Source: Cyanobacteria bacterium REEB67
Lineage (GTDB): Bacteria; Cyanobacteriota; Vampirovibrionia; Obscuribacterales; Obscuribacteraceae
Direction: 5' to 3'
Length of the DNA: 64,000 nt
Assembly (NCBI GenBank): GCA_018971775.1
Contig: JAGXAB010000019.1
Location: 1-64,000 of the forward strand
The notes under the pieces are model-generated. The model was given only the letters and a program-made list of their open reading frames with translations. It was not told the origin of the DNA and ran no database searches. Both the position numbers and the translations under genes were made by a program. Every line of letters starts with the position of its first letter. Position 1 is the first letter of the stretch. Shown one piece after another: positions 12,328-22,600 of this stretch.

Positions 12328-13590
12328 TCAGCCCGTGACATGCTCGCTACGGGCACTTTCCTGGGCCTGGGCGCCTTCATTGAGCTCCAACCAGTGACCG
12401 AGCTTTTCTTTTTTTGTAAATAGATAGCTCAGGTTATGACTGTTACAAGCCGGCGGCATACTGACGCGACTGCTGATTTCCAGGCCATAACCTTCCAGAC
12501 CGACAATCTTACGCGGGTTGTTAGTAATGATGCGCACCGATGTCAGGCCGAGATCAGCCAGTATCTGAGCGCCGACACCATAGTCACGCAAATCCGACTT
12601 AAATCCCAGCGCTTCATTGGCCTGCACCGTATCGGCGCCGCGTTCCTGCAATTCGTAAGCTTTGATTTTATTGAGCAGACCGATGCCACGGCCTTCCTGG
12701 CGTAAATAAACGAGGACGCCGCTCTCTTCTTTAGCGATCATGGCCATAGCCGCTTCCAATTGCGGACCGCAATCGCAACGCAGACTGGCGAAAACATCGC
12801 CGGTCAGACATTCGCTGTGCACGCGGATCAAGACATCGCTTTTTCCGGCCACGTCGCCTTTGACAATGGCCAGATGTTCATGACCATCGATGGTATTGCG
12901 ATAGGCCACTGCGCGAAACTCGCCATAGGCGGAAGGTAGACGACATTCACCTTCGCGCACGACGAAGCGTTCCCGAACCAGGCGATAGGCGATCAACTGA
13001 GCGATATTGATAAACTTGATATTGTGCTGTTTGGCAAATTCACTCAGTTGCGGTACGCGGGACATAGTTCCGTCTTCATTCATAATTTCGCATATCACAC
13101 CGGCCGGACGCAAACCGGCCAGACGTGCAAGATCGACCGAAGCCTCGGTATGGCCGGCACGCTGCAGGACGCCACCGGCTTTGGCGATCAAAGGAGAAAT
13201 ATGTCCAGGCCGGCGCAGGTCGGAGGGCTTGGACATAGGATCCACGGCGACCTTGACGGTGGTGGCGCGATCATAAGCGCTGATGCCGGTGGTGGCACCA
13301 AATTTGGTATCAGCGTCGATGGTTACCGTAAAGGCGGTTTTTTGAGTTTCGGTGTTATTTTCCACCATCAAAGGCAGGTCCATCTCGCGGGCCCGCTCTT
13401 CAGTCAGGGACAGACAGATGAAGCCGCGGGCCTGACTGGCCATGAAGTTAATCATCTCAGGAGTAATCAATTCAGCGGCACAGACCAGATCGCCTTCATT
13501 CTCGCGACCTTCGTCATCGGAGACGACGACGAATTTGCCCTGGCGAATGTCTTCCAATGCCTCTTCGACTGTATTGAACACCTGAGTCAT
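12328..13590 (-). CDS. ribBA: Bifunctional DHBP synthase / GTP cyclohydrolase II
   Basis: This is the entry enzyme of riboflavin synthesis. The N-terminal half (residues 1-205) is 3,4-dihydroxy-2-butanone-4-phosphate synthase with [11 protein letters not shown] and the RPGHI...RAGHTEA active-site pattern. The C-terminal half is GTP cyclohydrolase II with zinc ligands in [17 protein letters not shown] and the catalytic [10 protein letters not shown] loop. At 420 residues it is a normal RibBA fusion. The ATG follows GAGGTGG at good spacing. It lies 148 bp after ribE on the same strand. I saw no FMN riboswitch in the interval. Confidence 0.97.
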   Translation of the reverse strand: MTQVFNTVEEALEDIRQGKFVVVSDDEGRENEGDLVCAAELITPEMINFMASQARGFICLSLTEERAREMDLPLMVENNTETQKTAFTVTIDADTKFGATTGISAYDRATTVKVAVDPMSKPSDLRRPGHISPLIAKAGGVLQRAGHTEASVDLARLAGLRPAGVICEIMNEDGTMSRVPQLSEFAKQHNIKFINIAQLIAYRLVRERFVVREGECRLPSAYGEFRAVAYRNTIDGHEHLAIVKGDVAGKSDVLIRVHSECLTGDVFASLRCDCGPQLEAAMAMIAKEESGVLVYLRQEGRGIGLLNKIKAYELQERGADTVQANEALGFKSDLRDYGVGAQILADLGLTSVRIITNNPRKIVGLEGYGLEISSRVSMPPACNSHNLSYLFTKKEKLGHWLELNEGAQAQESARSEHVTG

Positions 13591-13738
13591 AACCGGGCCA
13601 CCTCATTGATTCGCGAAATATATGTCAAGGGACGCTCAAAGCATAGCCCCAGCTGAGCTCTAACGGCACAATTACTATGTATTATTAACGATTTGAGGGT
13701 GGCCTGAAAGCGCTCCTCCTGACATCGCCGTGAAACGA

Positions 13739-14374
13739 CTATTGTGCTGTTTTCTGGGCGAGAAGCTCCTCCCGATTGGTGAGGCGGGCGACATAACGAG
13801 CGATGATATCGGTCTCGATATTTACCCCGGAGCCTACCGCAAGACTGCCCAGAGTGGTCACTTCCCAGGTATGGGGAATAAGAGCGACCTTAAACCAAAA
13901 ATCATCTTCCTCGGTCACCGGACCACAATCGGCGACCGTGAGCGAAACCCCGTCCACACAGACCGAACCCTTCTCTACGAAGTAAGTGGACCAGCGCGGC
14001 TCACTTGTAAAAGTGACCAGATAGGAAAAGCCTTCCTCGATGATTTCGGCTACTCTGCCAACCGTGTCGATGTGGCCCGTGACGATGTGACCGCCCAGAC
14101 GGTCACTCACACGCAGAGCCTTTTCCAGGTTGACTTTGGAGCCTTTTTCGAAGCGACCGGTCTTAGTCCGACGCAGAGTTTCGATCACCGCATCGACGGC
14201 AAACCAGTCTTGACCAAAATCGACGACCGTCAGACAACAACCGCTGACACTTATCGATTCGCCCAGGACGGCATCCCTCAAAATTGCGCCAGCTTTAATC
14301 TTTAGACGCCGACCATCAGAGCTATCGATTGTCTCGATAACTTCGCCTACTTCTTCCACGATTCCTGAAAACAA
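13739..14374 (-). CDS. ribE: Riboflavin synthase alpha subunit
   Basis: It catalyses dismutation of 6,7-dimethyl-8-ribityllumazine to riboflavin. The 211 residues begin with the typical MFSGIVEEVG and contain two lumazine-binding repeats, including HIVTGHIDTVG and GSVCVDGVSLTV. The start codon is TTG with AAGAGGAG upstream. It follows the last small gene of the secretion-like operon by 48 bp, so riboflavin synthesis may be co-transcribed with that operon. Lumazine synthase and ribD are not in the window. Confidence 0.95.
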   Translation of the reverse strand: MFSGIVEEVGEVIETIDSSDGRRLKIKAGAILRDAVLGESISVSGCCLTVVDFGQDWFAVDAVIETLRRTKTGRFEKGSKVNLEKALRVSDRLGGHIVTGHIDTVGRVAEIIEEGFSYLVTFTSEPRWSTYFVEKGSVCVDGVSLTVADCGPVTEEDDFWFKVALIPHTWEVTTLGSLAVGSGVNIETDIIARYVARLTNREELLAQKTAQ

Positions 14375-14421
14375 CGGTCGGAACTCCTCTTAAATTGACT
14401 GATCGGCGTATCGCCAGAATA

Positions 14422-14985
14422 TTACTGCCCGGCCTGGGGCTGTTGTGGGGTCAAATCGGCCCAGTTAGCGACGACAAGGGCGCCGCCGTCTTTCTTACTG
14501 CCGAGTAGATACTGGAAGGCGAAATTGCGCTCGCCTGTCTCGGCCGCCGAGTGAATAGCGCAAACGCCGGTGACGCGCACCGGGATACAACCATTAGCGT
14601 CGGCTTCGCCGGTCTTGACCGAATCGATGCGCACCGCACAGATCTGCTTGCGCTCGGTCATATCCATGACCAGAGCATTGAGATCTTGCTCGCTGCGCGG
14701 CAAAACACCGGCTCCGGCCAGAGTCTGCTGCACACTCGGAGCTAGCTCATCACGCAGATTTTGCATATTTTCGCGACAAGTGATGTAGCTCGTATCAAGG
14801 AGATTGTTTGTGACGATGCGGGCAAATTTCTCGATATCCTGCTTCACCTCGGTGGGCATGGTTGCCTTGGCCGGACGGCTCAGCCATAAAAAAGCATTCC
14901 CCAGTACGCTGACGGCCAATAAAATGTGCACCCCATAAGTCCTTATGAGTTGCTCAGGGCCTACTTTTTGAACGCGCCAATACAT
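14422..14985 (-). CDS. Single-TM protein, possibly VirB8/TraE-like
   Basis: A 187-residue protein with one N-terminal membrane segment (VHILLAVSVLGNAFLWL) and an extracytoplasmic domain containing three Cys. The order of helices followed by a strand-rich end (CIPVRVTGVCAIHS, FAFQYLLG, ALVVANWADL) is reminiscent of F-type TraE and VirB8, which have one TM and an NTF2-like periplasmic domain of similar size. This assignment rests on architecture and on the position directly after the VirB4 operon genes; sequence identity is not obvious. It starts one base after the stop of the 128-residue gene. Confidence 0.5.
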   Translation of the reverse strand: MYWRVQKVGPEQLIRTYGVHILLAVSVLGNAFLWLSRPAKATMPTEVKQDIEKFARIVTNNLLDTSYITCRENMQNLRDELAPSVQQTLAGAGVLPRSEQDLNALVMDMTERKQICAVRIDSVKTGEADANGCIPVRVTGVCAIHSAAETGERNFAFQYLLGSKKDGGALVVANWADLTPQQPQAGQ

Positions 14986-14986
14986 A

Positions 14987-15373
14987 TTATTGCTCCTCCA
15001 CTTTTCCCAGTAGCCAAAATTTTGAGTTACCGTTTTTGTAGAGAGTCAGGATTGCTTTGTAATCGGTCAGGGTAGGACTCGACCCGGCCAAGGGTAGAGC
15101 GGGATTGCCGGGAGTGAGCATGACAATTTTTTGTTTGCCCTGCACTTCCACCTCGGCGTCGTTATCTGTTCGTTTTAAAATTTTGGCGTCCAGTTCGTCG
15201 ATTGTTGTCGAAACGCCCTGGGCAGCCCAGGTCCACTCGGCGTCCTGGCGACCGATCAGCTTCGCTTGTTCCATGATGCGCTGATCGCGAATATAATTGG
15301 AAAGAAGCACTGCCACTACCAGCAGTGCACAGAAACCGATAAACCAATTATTGAATGTGAAAATTTTATCCAT
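14987..15373 (-). CDS. Small single-TM protein of the secretion-like operon
   Basis: A 128-residue protein with one N-terminal TM segment (WFIGFCALLVVAVLLSNYI) and a soluble domain ending in strands (DAEVEVQGKQKIVML, YKAILTLYKNG, KFWLLGKVEE). I do not recognise a family. The fold order resembles a minimal VirB8-like domain, and the next gene has the same layout, so the two may be a divergent pair. It lies 8 bp after virB4 and is almost certainly co-translated with it. Confidence 0.5.
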   Translation of the reverse strand: MDKIFTFNNWFIGFCALLVVAVLLSNYIRDQRIMEQAKLIGRQDAEWTWAAQGVSTTIDELDAKILKRTDNDAEVEVQGKQKIVMLTPGNPALPLAGSSPTLTDYKAILTLYKNGNSKFWLLGKVEEQ

Positions 15374-15381
15374 GCCGAAAA

Positions 15382-18222
15382 TTACCCATCATGCTGCAAG
15401 CCCAGGTAATAAACGGCCTGGCGGCAGGCATCGGTGTGAGGCATCTTAGGATTTTTCGCTTTTACTTCCTCGATCATGCTGCGACGTTTCGGAATATCAC
15501 GAATCGGCTCCGAAGTACAAATCCAGTAGTCCATCGGACTTGGCACCAGGCGAATGGTACCGTGCACGGCGCCGACAATCAAAAGACATTGGCTATCCTT
15601 GCGCTTTTCCTCGTCTCTGCTGAATTGCTCGATCGCAACCGTTTCTGCGTCGGTGAGACGCAGCGTTTCCTTTAGCATCTTCAAATCAGAGGGATCTTGC
15701 CTGAGCAAGATTTTCATGTGCGAGTTTTTTACTACCGAATCGGCCTGTTCCGCCTGACGGAAAAAGTCCTTCAATTGCTGAGTAATGGAAACAAGCATCA
15801 TACCGTAGTGTCTGGCTCTTCTCGAAAGGTCATCGAGTAGTCGGGCTCCAGCTTTGAATCGCATCAATGTCGCAGCTTCGTCGATGATGGCGGCAAATCG
15901 TACTCCCCGCGCTTTGGAATCGGCCGCTTTGCGACGAATGAAATCGGCCAGGATAAAAACAGCGATGCGCTCGAGACGGGCTTCGTTAACTTCTCTGGTA
16001 TCGAATACGATGAACAACTTTTCGGTATCGATATTGGTCTGACCGTCGACGAGACCACCAAAGGCACCAGTCCTGGTGAATAGCGAAAGACCACGAGCAA
16101 ACATCTGGAGGCGATCGCGCTGCAGCGGATCGACTTCATCGGCGGCGGCCTGAGCTGTCACTCTCGCAAGATCCGTCATGGTCGGCGTCACACCGCGGAA
16201 ACTGGCATCCATGTATGCGACTTTGATCAAACCATCGAGAAGAGATTTTTCTTCTACGGAGAGTTCTTCCTTGCCTTCCGGAGCCAGCATCAGGTCGAGC
16301 AGTGCGAGCAGCGAGCTTACCTTGTCCGCGGACGGCTCTCCTTGCTTGTCTTCGGGACCGAGGTCAAAAGGATTGAGGATAAAGCCGGAGCTTGGACCGA
16401 GATCCACATAGGCGCACAATTCCGGCCCGAGCAGCTCGGTAATGAAGCGATAAGCACCCATTTTGTCGACGGTTTTATCGATCAGGACAAAGCGGGTCCC
16501 CAGAGGTAGGAGACGCAAAATCAGCATGGACACAGCAAAGGATTTGCCGGCACCGGTGGTGCCTACAACGAACATATTATTTGCGTCCTTGCCCTGACCT
16601 CTAAAAAATGGATTGAGCAAAACCGGCTCTCTCGAAGCGAGGGCAAAGCCGAAGGGCACGCCATCCGGAGTACCGCAAGAAGCGGTGAAGAAGGGCCACA
16701 TCGTGCCGACAATCGGTGACATGACACGATGGATGGTGGCCATCTTATCGACGCCGACAGAAAGAGTCGATTGCCACAAGTCGAGCTGTAGCATCTGACC
16801 ACGGTCCATCTGCGCGCCTTTGTTTTTAAAAACGCGCCTGATTTCGTCCATATTTTGAGCGAGATGTTCAGGAGAATCAGCAAAAGTACTGATGTAGAGC
16901 GAGACATCGAAAGCCTTGTTTGAGCTGCGCAAAAATTCTTGAATAGCTGTAGCCGCCGATCTTGTCGACTCTATACCCTCGAGGTCAGGCGTGGCGAGCT
17001 GAGTCGAGGCGACGTGACCGACGCGGTATTTAAACTTCAGTTCTTTACGCACCCGGTCCTGATCGCACTGGTGAATAAAAAAGGAGAGTGTGTACTCGAC
17101 CGAAAGCGTCAGCAGGTCTACAAGCCAGCCCATCCAGGTTTCATGCGGAGTAGCAAACATGTATTGCGTGCCGATGTACTTACCGTCCAGCCAGAGATAT
17201 TCGTCGTTGATCTTCATGGCCGAACCGGCCAGCGTAGAAGCTTCCGACATATGTGGACGAGAAGGAGGTGCTTCGCCGTCCTTTTCATAAAGGGCCGGAT
17301 TGAGATCCGAATAAATCAGATTGCGCGTTTCTTTGCGCGTCAAAATCGACGGCTTTAAATTTGAGCCGCGTAACTGCTCGCAGGCCGTTTTGGTATAACG
17401 ATTGAGCGTTTCGAGATACTCTTCGTGCTTCTGGATCGAGCGCCTGCCGTTCCAGAGCTTGCCTGTTTTGCAATCGGGTGGATGATAACTGATGACGATA
17501 TAAAACTCACGTTCCGGTACGAAAGTTACGTCCTGGACTCGGCGAAACCATTTGTCGGTATAGTCGGCATACCACTTGAGGTAATCATTGTCGGTCTTGA
17601 GCAGGATTTGATAACGCGAGAGATATTCGTCAACGGACAAGTTGCGACTTTTGATGATGATCTGGATATCCGAATCGCATGAATTGGCAAAGTTGGCGAA
17701 AGTGCGCGCCATCATTTCGCGATCGGCTTCGTCAAAAAGCAAAGCATTGATGCCCTTGCAGGCAATATATTTGCGGAAGCTGCCGTCGCAGAGCACGACA
17801 AGCCCCTCTTCCTCATCTTCTCCGGGGATGGAATAAATGAAGGAAACATCCTGCCAGCTCGTCGCGCCGCGCCTGTCGGGGGGCGGCGTACCATCGACCG
17901 GCTCGGCCTCAGGAGCCTCCTGACCGATCGGCAACATATTGCGCAGGCCTTCGGGCAACTGGTTGTAAAAGCTGGCTACAACGTTGTTGAAGGATGGATT
18001 GGGAGTCAGCGGCAATTGTTTACCGCTGATCGATGACTCTTCGCTATCGTAGCTTCCCCGGCCGTTGCGAGCCGGCTGGCGGTCATAAGTGAGATCATCA
18101 TCGTCATCATCATCGTCGTTCATATCGTAATCCCTCGCCCTGGAGCGAGCATTGGAATTGGACGATCCGCCTCTGCCGTTGGAGGGACGTCGCAGCGGTG
18201 ACGATCCGGCACTTCTTACCAT
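15382..18222 (-). CDS. virB4: VirB4-family type IV secretion ATPase
   Basis: A 946-residue ATPase that would power a type IV secretion machine at the inner membrane. Residues 1-120 are low-complexity, with an eight-Asp run near residue 36. Residues 120-530 correspond to the VirB4/CagE N-terminal domain. The P-loop is VVGTTGAGKS (554-561), Walker B is AAIIDEAATL (about 777-784), and SITQQLKDF follows as the downstream motor motif. It is longer than typical VirB4 (about 800 aa) because of the N-terminal tail. The gene directly upstream is PrgI/VirB3-like, the classical neighbour. No relaxase or VirD4 gene is nearby, which argues against plain conjugation. Confidence 0.9.
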   Translation of the reverse strand: MVRSAGSSPLRRPSNGRGGSSNSNARSRARDYDMNDDDDDDDDLTYDRQPARNGRGSYDSEESSISGKQLPLTPNPSFNNVVASFYNQLPEGLRNMLPIGQEAPEAEPVDGTPPPDRRGATSWQDVSFIYSIPGEDEEEGLVVLCDGSFRKYIACKGINALLFDEADREMMARTFANFANSCDSDIQIIIKSRNLSVDEYLSRYQILLKTDNDYLKWYADYTDKWFRRVQDVTFVPEREFYIVISYHPPDCKTGKLWNGRRSIQKHEEYLETLNRYTKTACEQLRGSNLKPSILTRKETRNLIYSDLNPALYEKDGEAPPSRPHMSEASTLAGSAMKINDEYLWLDGKYIGTQYMFATPHETWMGWLVDLLTLSVEYTLSFFIHQCDQDRVRKELKFKYRVGHVASTQLATPDLEGIESTRSAATAIQEFLRSSNKAFDVSLYISTFADSPEHLAQNMDEIRRVFKNKGAQMDRGQMLQLDLWQSTLSVGVDKMATIHRVMSPIVGTMWPFFTASCGTPDGVPFGFALASREPVLLNPFFRGQGKDANNMFVVGTTGAGKSFAVSMLILRLLPLGTRFVLIDKTVDKMGAYRFITELLGPELCAYVDLGPSSGFILNPFDLGPEDKQGEPSADKVSSLLALLDLMLAPEGKEELSVEEKSLLDGLIKVAYMDASFRGVTPTMTDLARVTAQAAADEVDPLQRDRLQMFARGLSLFTRTGAFGGLVDGQTNIDTEKLFIVFDTREVNEARLERIAVFILADFIRRKAADSKARGVRFAAIIDEAATLMRFKAGARLLDDLSRRARHYGMMLVSITQQLKDFFRQAEQADSVVKNSHMKILLRQDPSDLKMLKETLRLTDAETVAIEQFSRDEEKRKDSQCLLIVGAVHGTIRLVPSPMDYWICTSEPIRDIPKRRSMIEEVKAKNPKMPHTDACRQAVYYLGLQHDG

Positions 18223-18337
18223 GTGTTATCCAGTCTCTTTGAAAGCCAGTCCTAAACATTAGTTTAGTCTGCATTCATGTCAAAGGGAAAGCCCTAAAGC
18301 AATTAGACCCCATTTTGGGCCAGATTTCGGCCAAAAT

Positions 18338-18712
18338 TTAGCCGGAACCAATAAAAAACTCTTCCGAGCGCTTCTTGGGCTCAATGATCGTCGGATCGGG
18401 ATAAATCGCGCCCTCTTCCGGTCGGGGAATAAATTGGGTCGGCGCCAATTTGCACTTGTAGAGGATGATATTTTTCCACCAGGCCATTGGCTTGATGTCA
18501 GTAAATTTGACCATCGGCAGACAGAGGCAGAAAAACATGATGGCGGACAGGATATTGGCGGGCAAATTGCCAATCTTCCATGTACCCGGCACCTTACTGA
18601 GCAATGTCACCGAAATAGCCACGGCAAGGACGAGCAAGAGAAGCTGACGGATAGTGAAATCCCACAACTTGAACGGCTTGTTCAGAACGATAACCTTATG
18701 TACTCTCGACAA
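18338..18712 (-). CDS. PrgI/VirB3-like two-TM membrane protein
   Basis: A 124-residue protein with an N-terminal amphipathic part (NKPFKLWDFTIRQLL) running into two hydrophobic helices and a hydrophilic C-terminus. A short two-helix protein with a KP-RQLL-type start immediately before VirB4 is characteristic of PrgI in Gram-positive systems and VirB3 in Proteobacteria. The family call rests on size, topology, that local pattern and synteny; I could not check it by profile search. It is separated from virB4 by 115 bp and from the DUF2225 gene by 42 bp. Confidence 0.65.
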   Translation of the reverse strand: MSRVHKVIVLNKPFKLWDFTIRQLLLLVLAVAISVTLLSKVPGTWKIGNLPANILSAIMFFCLCLPMVKFTDIKPMAWWKNIILYKCKLAPTQFIPRPEEGAIYPDPTIIEPKKRSEEFFIGSG

Positions 18713-18754
18713 TTAGGATGCCCTCTCACTACTTGGATACTGCTGCCATTCAGC

Positions 18755-19384
18755 TTATGCTGTGACATTCTCAAATTCGATTAAATCATCCGATTGCAAT
18801 TCGGCAAGACGCATAACTTTTCTGGCCATCAAGGCGTACTTGGAGGGAAGACGGCCTATTACCGATTGATAATATGCCCGACAGGGCTCGAAATCACCCG
18901 CACGGCGGCCCAGTTCGCCGATCAGGTATTCGGTCTCGGCTCGATTGGCAATCGGGCAAGAGACATCTACCAGTGATTTACGTAGTGTTTCTGCGGCCAG
19001 GCGGCGATACTGACGTGCCTGGGGCACGGCATTTACATCATCGGCGCACCAGGCGGCGTACAGATAGAAGATACCGGCGGCGTAAAAGTCTTTGCCCTGC
19101 CGCTCCGCCCGCAGTGCCGCTTGTCGGTACTGAACGTGGGGAGGCGACTGAGGCTGATTTAGAGTGCAGATCTCTTGCGTAGGCGGGAAACTGGTAGCCC
19201 AGTCAGCGCGACCGCAGGAAGGGCAGGTAGCAACCGCGAAATGCTCATAACAGGGCTTTACATCACCCCAGTGCTGTCGCAATTCACTATTGCGGATGCC
19301 GGTGTCATAGACTTCGGGCAGTTGCCTGCTCGTGAATTTTATTCCGCAATCGGGACATTTCACACCTATTTCCACCAACTGCAT
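18755..19384 (-). CDS. DUF2225-like zinc-ribbon/TPR protein
   Basis: The 209-residue soluble protein has two Cys pairs near the N-terminus (VKCPDCGIKF and ATCPSCGRADW) that should bind zinc. An alpha-helical TPR-like tail follows (AALRAERQGKDFYAAGIFYLYAAW, residues 90-205). This matches the DUF2225 family, whose function is unknown. No signal peptide is present, so it is cytoplasmic. It lies between the second VirB6-like gene and the PrgI/VirB3-like gene on the same strand, suggesting a cytoplasmic accessory role in the same system. The 236 bp upstream of it contain no gene that I can support. Confidence 0.65.
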   Translation of the reverse strand: MQLVEIGVKCPDCGIKFTSRQLPEVYDTGIRNSELRQHWGDVKPCYEHFAVATCPSCGRADWATSFPPTQEICTLNQPQSPPHVQYRQAALRAERQGKDFYAAGIFYLYAAWCADDVNAVPQARQYRRLAAETLRKSLVDVSCPIANRAETEYLIGELGRRAGDFEPCRAYYQSVIGRLPSKYALMARKVMRLAELQSDDLIEFENVTA

Positions 19385-19620
19385 AATTTACTCCTACTCC
19401 CCAGATTTCAAGTCTCCAGGCTTAGCGCCCGGGACGAGTCCCTTCAAGCAATATATTATGCGTTTTTATTAGATAAGTCGCGCCCTATTACCCCACTTGG
19501 TTTTCAGTCAATTTCGGATTTTGCAAAAGGGCGACGGTCCGTTGAGAACTCCGTGGGCCGCCGCCTCTTTCAATTGCCTACTCGCTTGCTCACTGGCAGC
19601 GATTAGCTAGAGCCGCCAGC

Positions 19621-22600
19621 TCAGGCATTATCCTCCGGTCTTCGGGTCATCGGGATATTGTTGTCGGCAAGACGAGCTGCCTCTTCGGCTATTTGCTTGG
19701 CTGTCTTACCACTCTGCCTGCGACTATTGGCCGCCGGTCCGAACGGCGCACTCTTATTGGCCGCAACCTGAGTGGGCGGAGGCGCAGCGGGTGCGGGCGG
19801 AGTGGCCTTATCACCTTTAGCTTCCGGGCTGGCATTACGGGCTTGCTGATGCGACTTCATCTTACCGAGCACACTTCCGAAGGTACCCATAGCTCCTCCG
19901 GCCGCACCGATAGCAGCACCCGTATTGGAGTGGCTCGGAGCGACGTGGCTGGGACCCTCATTGTGGGCAGGAGCGCTGCTCTCGTTGGCGGCATAATAGG
20001 TGCCGCCTTCAGGAGCGGCCATATGGCCGCCAGAGTGGTGACCACCACCTTCGGCGGGTGCCGGTTCGGAGTAGGACTGGTAGCTACCCGGGTCGACATA
20101 GCTCGCACTGCCGGAGTCAGCGGTGTACACATCACCGCCTCCAGGAGCATCTATAGGAACCGGCTGGTAGACACTGCCGCTTCCACCTGAGCCGGGATCA
20201 CTGGAGACAAATGTCGCTCCCGCACCCGGATCCGTCCAGCTACTGCCCTGCGAAACAGCACTTGAACTGGAACCATCCCAGCCGCTATAACTCGGGGTAG
20301 AACTACTCCAGCCACTGTTGTCCGCGTATTGCGGTGCTGCACCGCCTGTGTACGAGGTGACATTGGTATCGGGCGCGACGTTGTTGCTAGCCAAGGTAGG
20401 CGATGACGGAGCGACGTTATTGTTGCTGTAGTCATAGCTGACCGGCGTCGTGTAGGCGGCATTACCGACAGCACCACTCGTATCGGAAGCAACCTGATAA
20501 CCAGCGGCGCTACTATTGTAGTAGACCCCCTGATCGCCCGCGCTCGGGCTTGCGCCCTGGCTGGAGGGAGCAGACCAGAGGCCCGACCCAGCGGCGCCAG
20601 TAATCGATGGATCCTGATTGAAAACGGGAGCGCCTCCGGTTCCGCCGCTGTTGAAAGCAACGTTCGAGACATCCTGATTGTAGTTAGGGGTAGCTCCTCC
20701 GCCGGGTTGAACAGGAGTGACGCCACCACCTCCGCTCCAGCCATAGCCGCCATCGACAGAATTGCCGGCGACGAAGGCAGGTGAGGAACCGCCAGGAACG
20801 CTGATGTTTTGATCACCGGCATAATACTGTGAGCCACCAGTACCGCTATTCGGAACAGGTTGCACACCTCCGGAAGTATCTGCATTCTGGGCGAAATACG
20901 TATTAGCCGATCCCGGATTGGAGCCACTGGTGTCACCGTAAGTGATACCACCACCCGGCGTAACACCGCCGTAGTTGGCGTTCACGGAGTTGACACTGTC
21001 ACCATAACTGATACCAGTATTGGCTTGAGTGATATTATCGCCGGCAACGTAGCTCGGCGCTGCACCGGCATTGACACCGCCGATCGAGCCTGAGTCATAT
21101 ACAGCACCAGTTCCTGCGTTGTGCACGAGGCCGCTGCCATCGGCAGTCCAACCCCCTACCGAAGGAGCGGGAGAAGCATAGTTGGCGGCATTGACGCCTC
21201 CATCATAGCCGCCGCCTGATGCACCGGCAACAGGGATTGGTCCACTGGAGCCGAAGCTGTTCAAGTCACCGCTATAGGCATTACTGGTGCCACCAAACGA
21301 ATTGTTGACGGATGCGCCGTTGTCTGCACTGCGGAACTCACCAGGTGAGCCTGCAGAAGGCGCGCCCTGCGACAGGGTGAAGCCACCGTTGGACACAGAA
21401 CTATTGTCGAATCCGCCGCTGGGAATATGACCTACGCCGGCGGAACCGGAGAGATTGGTGGAATTATCGAAGCTGGGGGCGTGCGTAAAGGACGCACTGC
21501 TCGTATTCGAATAATTCACATCGCCGCCCTGGCTGACGGAAGGAGCGCTCTGTATGGCACCGCTTCCGCTCATAGCAACGGATCCTGGATCACCTACCGA
21601 ACGGCTCATCTCAGCAGAACCACCGCCACCATAACCAGTGGAAGCTAGACCAGCACCACCGCCATAGTTGTCATATCCACCCGCAACAGCCGCTCCAGAT
21701 GGAGTGGGCGGTAGCGGAGACACACCGGCTTGGCTCTGATCCGGCGGCACGAAGTTGGCCGCCGCACCAAGACCGATGTTGTCGTTTGGTCCACTACCGA
21801 TCACACTACCGGCACTGCAAGACTGAGCCCAGCTGAAATCTCCCATATTTGGAGCCTGACCAGGCGCGGCGGTCGAAGGTAATGGAGCATGAGCAGCGAC
21901 TGCCTCAGCACCACTACTGCCACCGCGGAAACTGTCGACAGCCGCACTGAATTGCTGTGACGCTCCGCTGTTGAGCATCTGGGAAGCGGCACCGGTATCC
22001 ATCTGAAGTGCCGCATGCGCAGCTACACCAGGATCGATGTTACGGGCCATTTCCTGGCCGAGATGGGCCGTCGAGCTGATGCCGTCAAGCTTAGCAGCCA
22101 GCGGCGTTTCGCCGAAGCCGGCGGTAGCTACGGTAGCAGCAGCGCTGTTACCTTCCAGACCAGCCTTGAGCAGTTCGGGAGAAACACCGGACGCGTGCTG
22201 AACATCGCAGTAATCCTGACCGCCAGGACTGGCAATAGCAGCATTAAGTTTGTCATTGGTTACGCCGGATCCAGCCATAATTTGCTGAGTCGCCTCTTGA
22301 GCCGCTTTAGCATTGGGATCGTTTGCGTTTGCAGCACTGATCGGCGGTGGTTCGCCAAGCTTGCTAACATCAAGATGTTGATTACCATTTTGATCAGTAG
22401 TCAGGAAACTATTAGCTTTAGAGTTGTCTACAGGACTGTGTTGACCGTCGCCGCCAGCAGCAGGAGTACTACCGGAGAGGTTATCGGCAAGATGACCAAC
22501 ACCTGGAGGGGCACCAACGCCAGTACCACCGACACCATCGGGTACTCCGCCCGCGTGATTGTTGGGCGTGGCAGAACCGCTGCCGGGACCACCAATCGGA

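Noticed and set aside
13590-13739. FMN riboswitch between ribE and ribBA
   Set aside because: The interval lacks the AGGG and GACGAAAG-like conserved blocks of the RFN element and is short.
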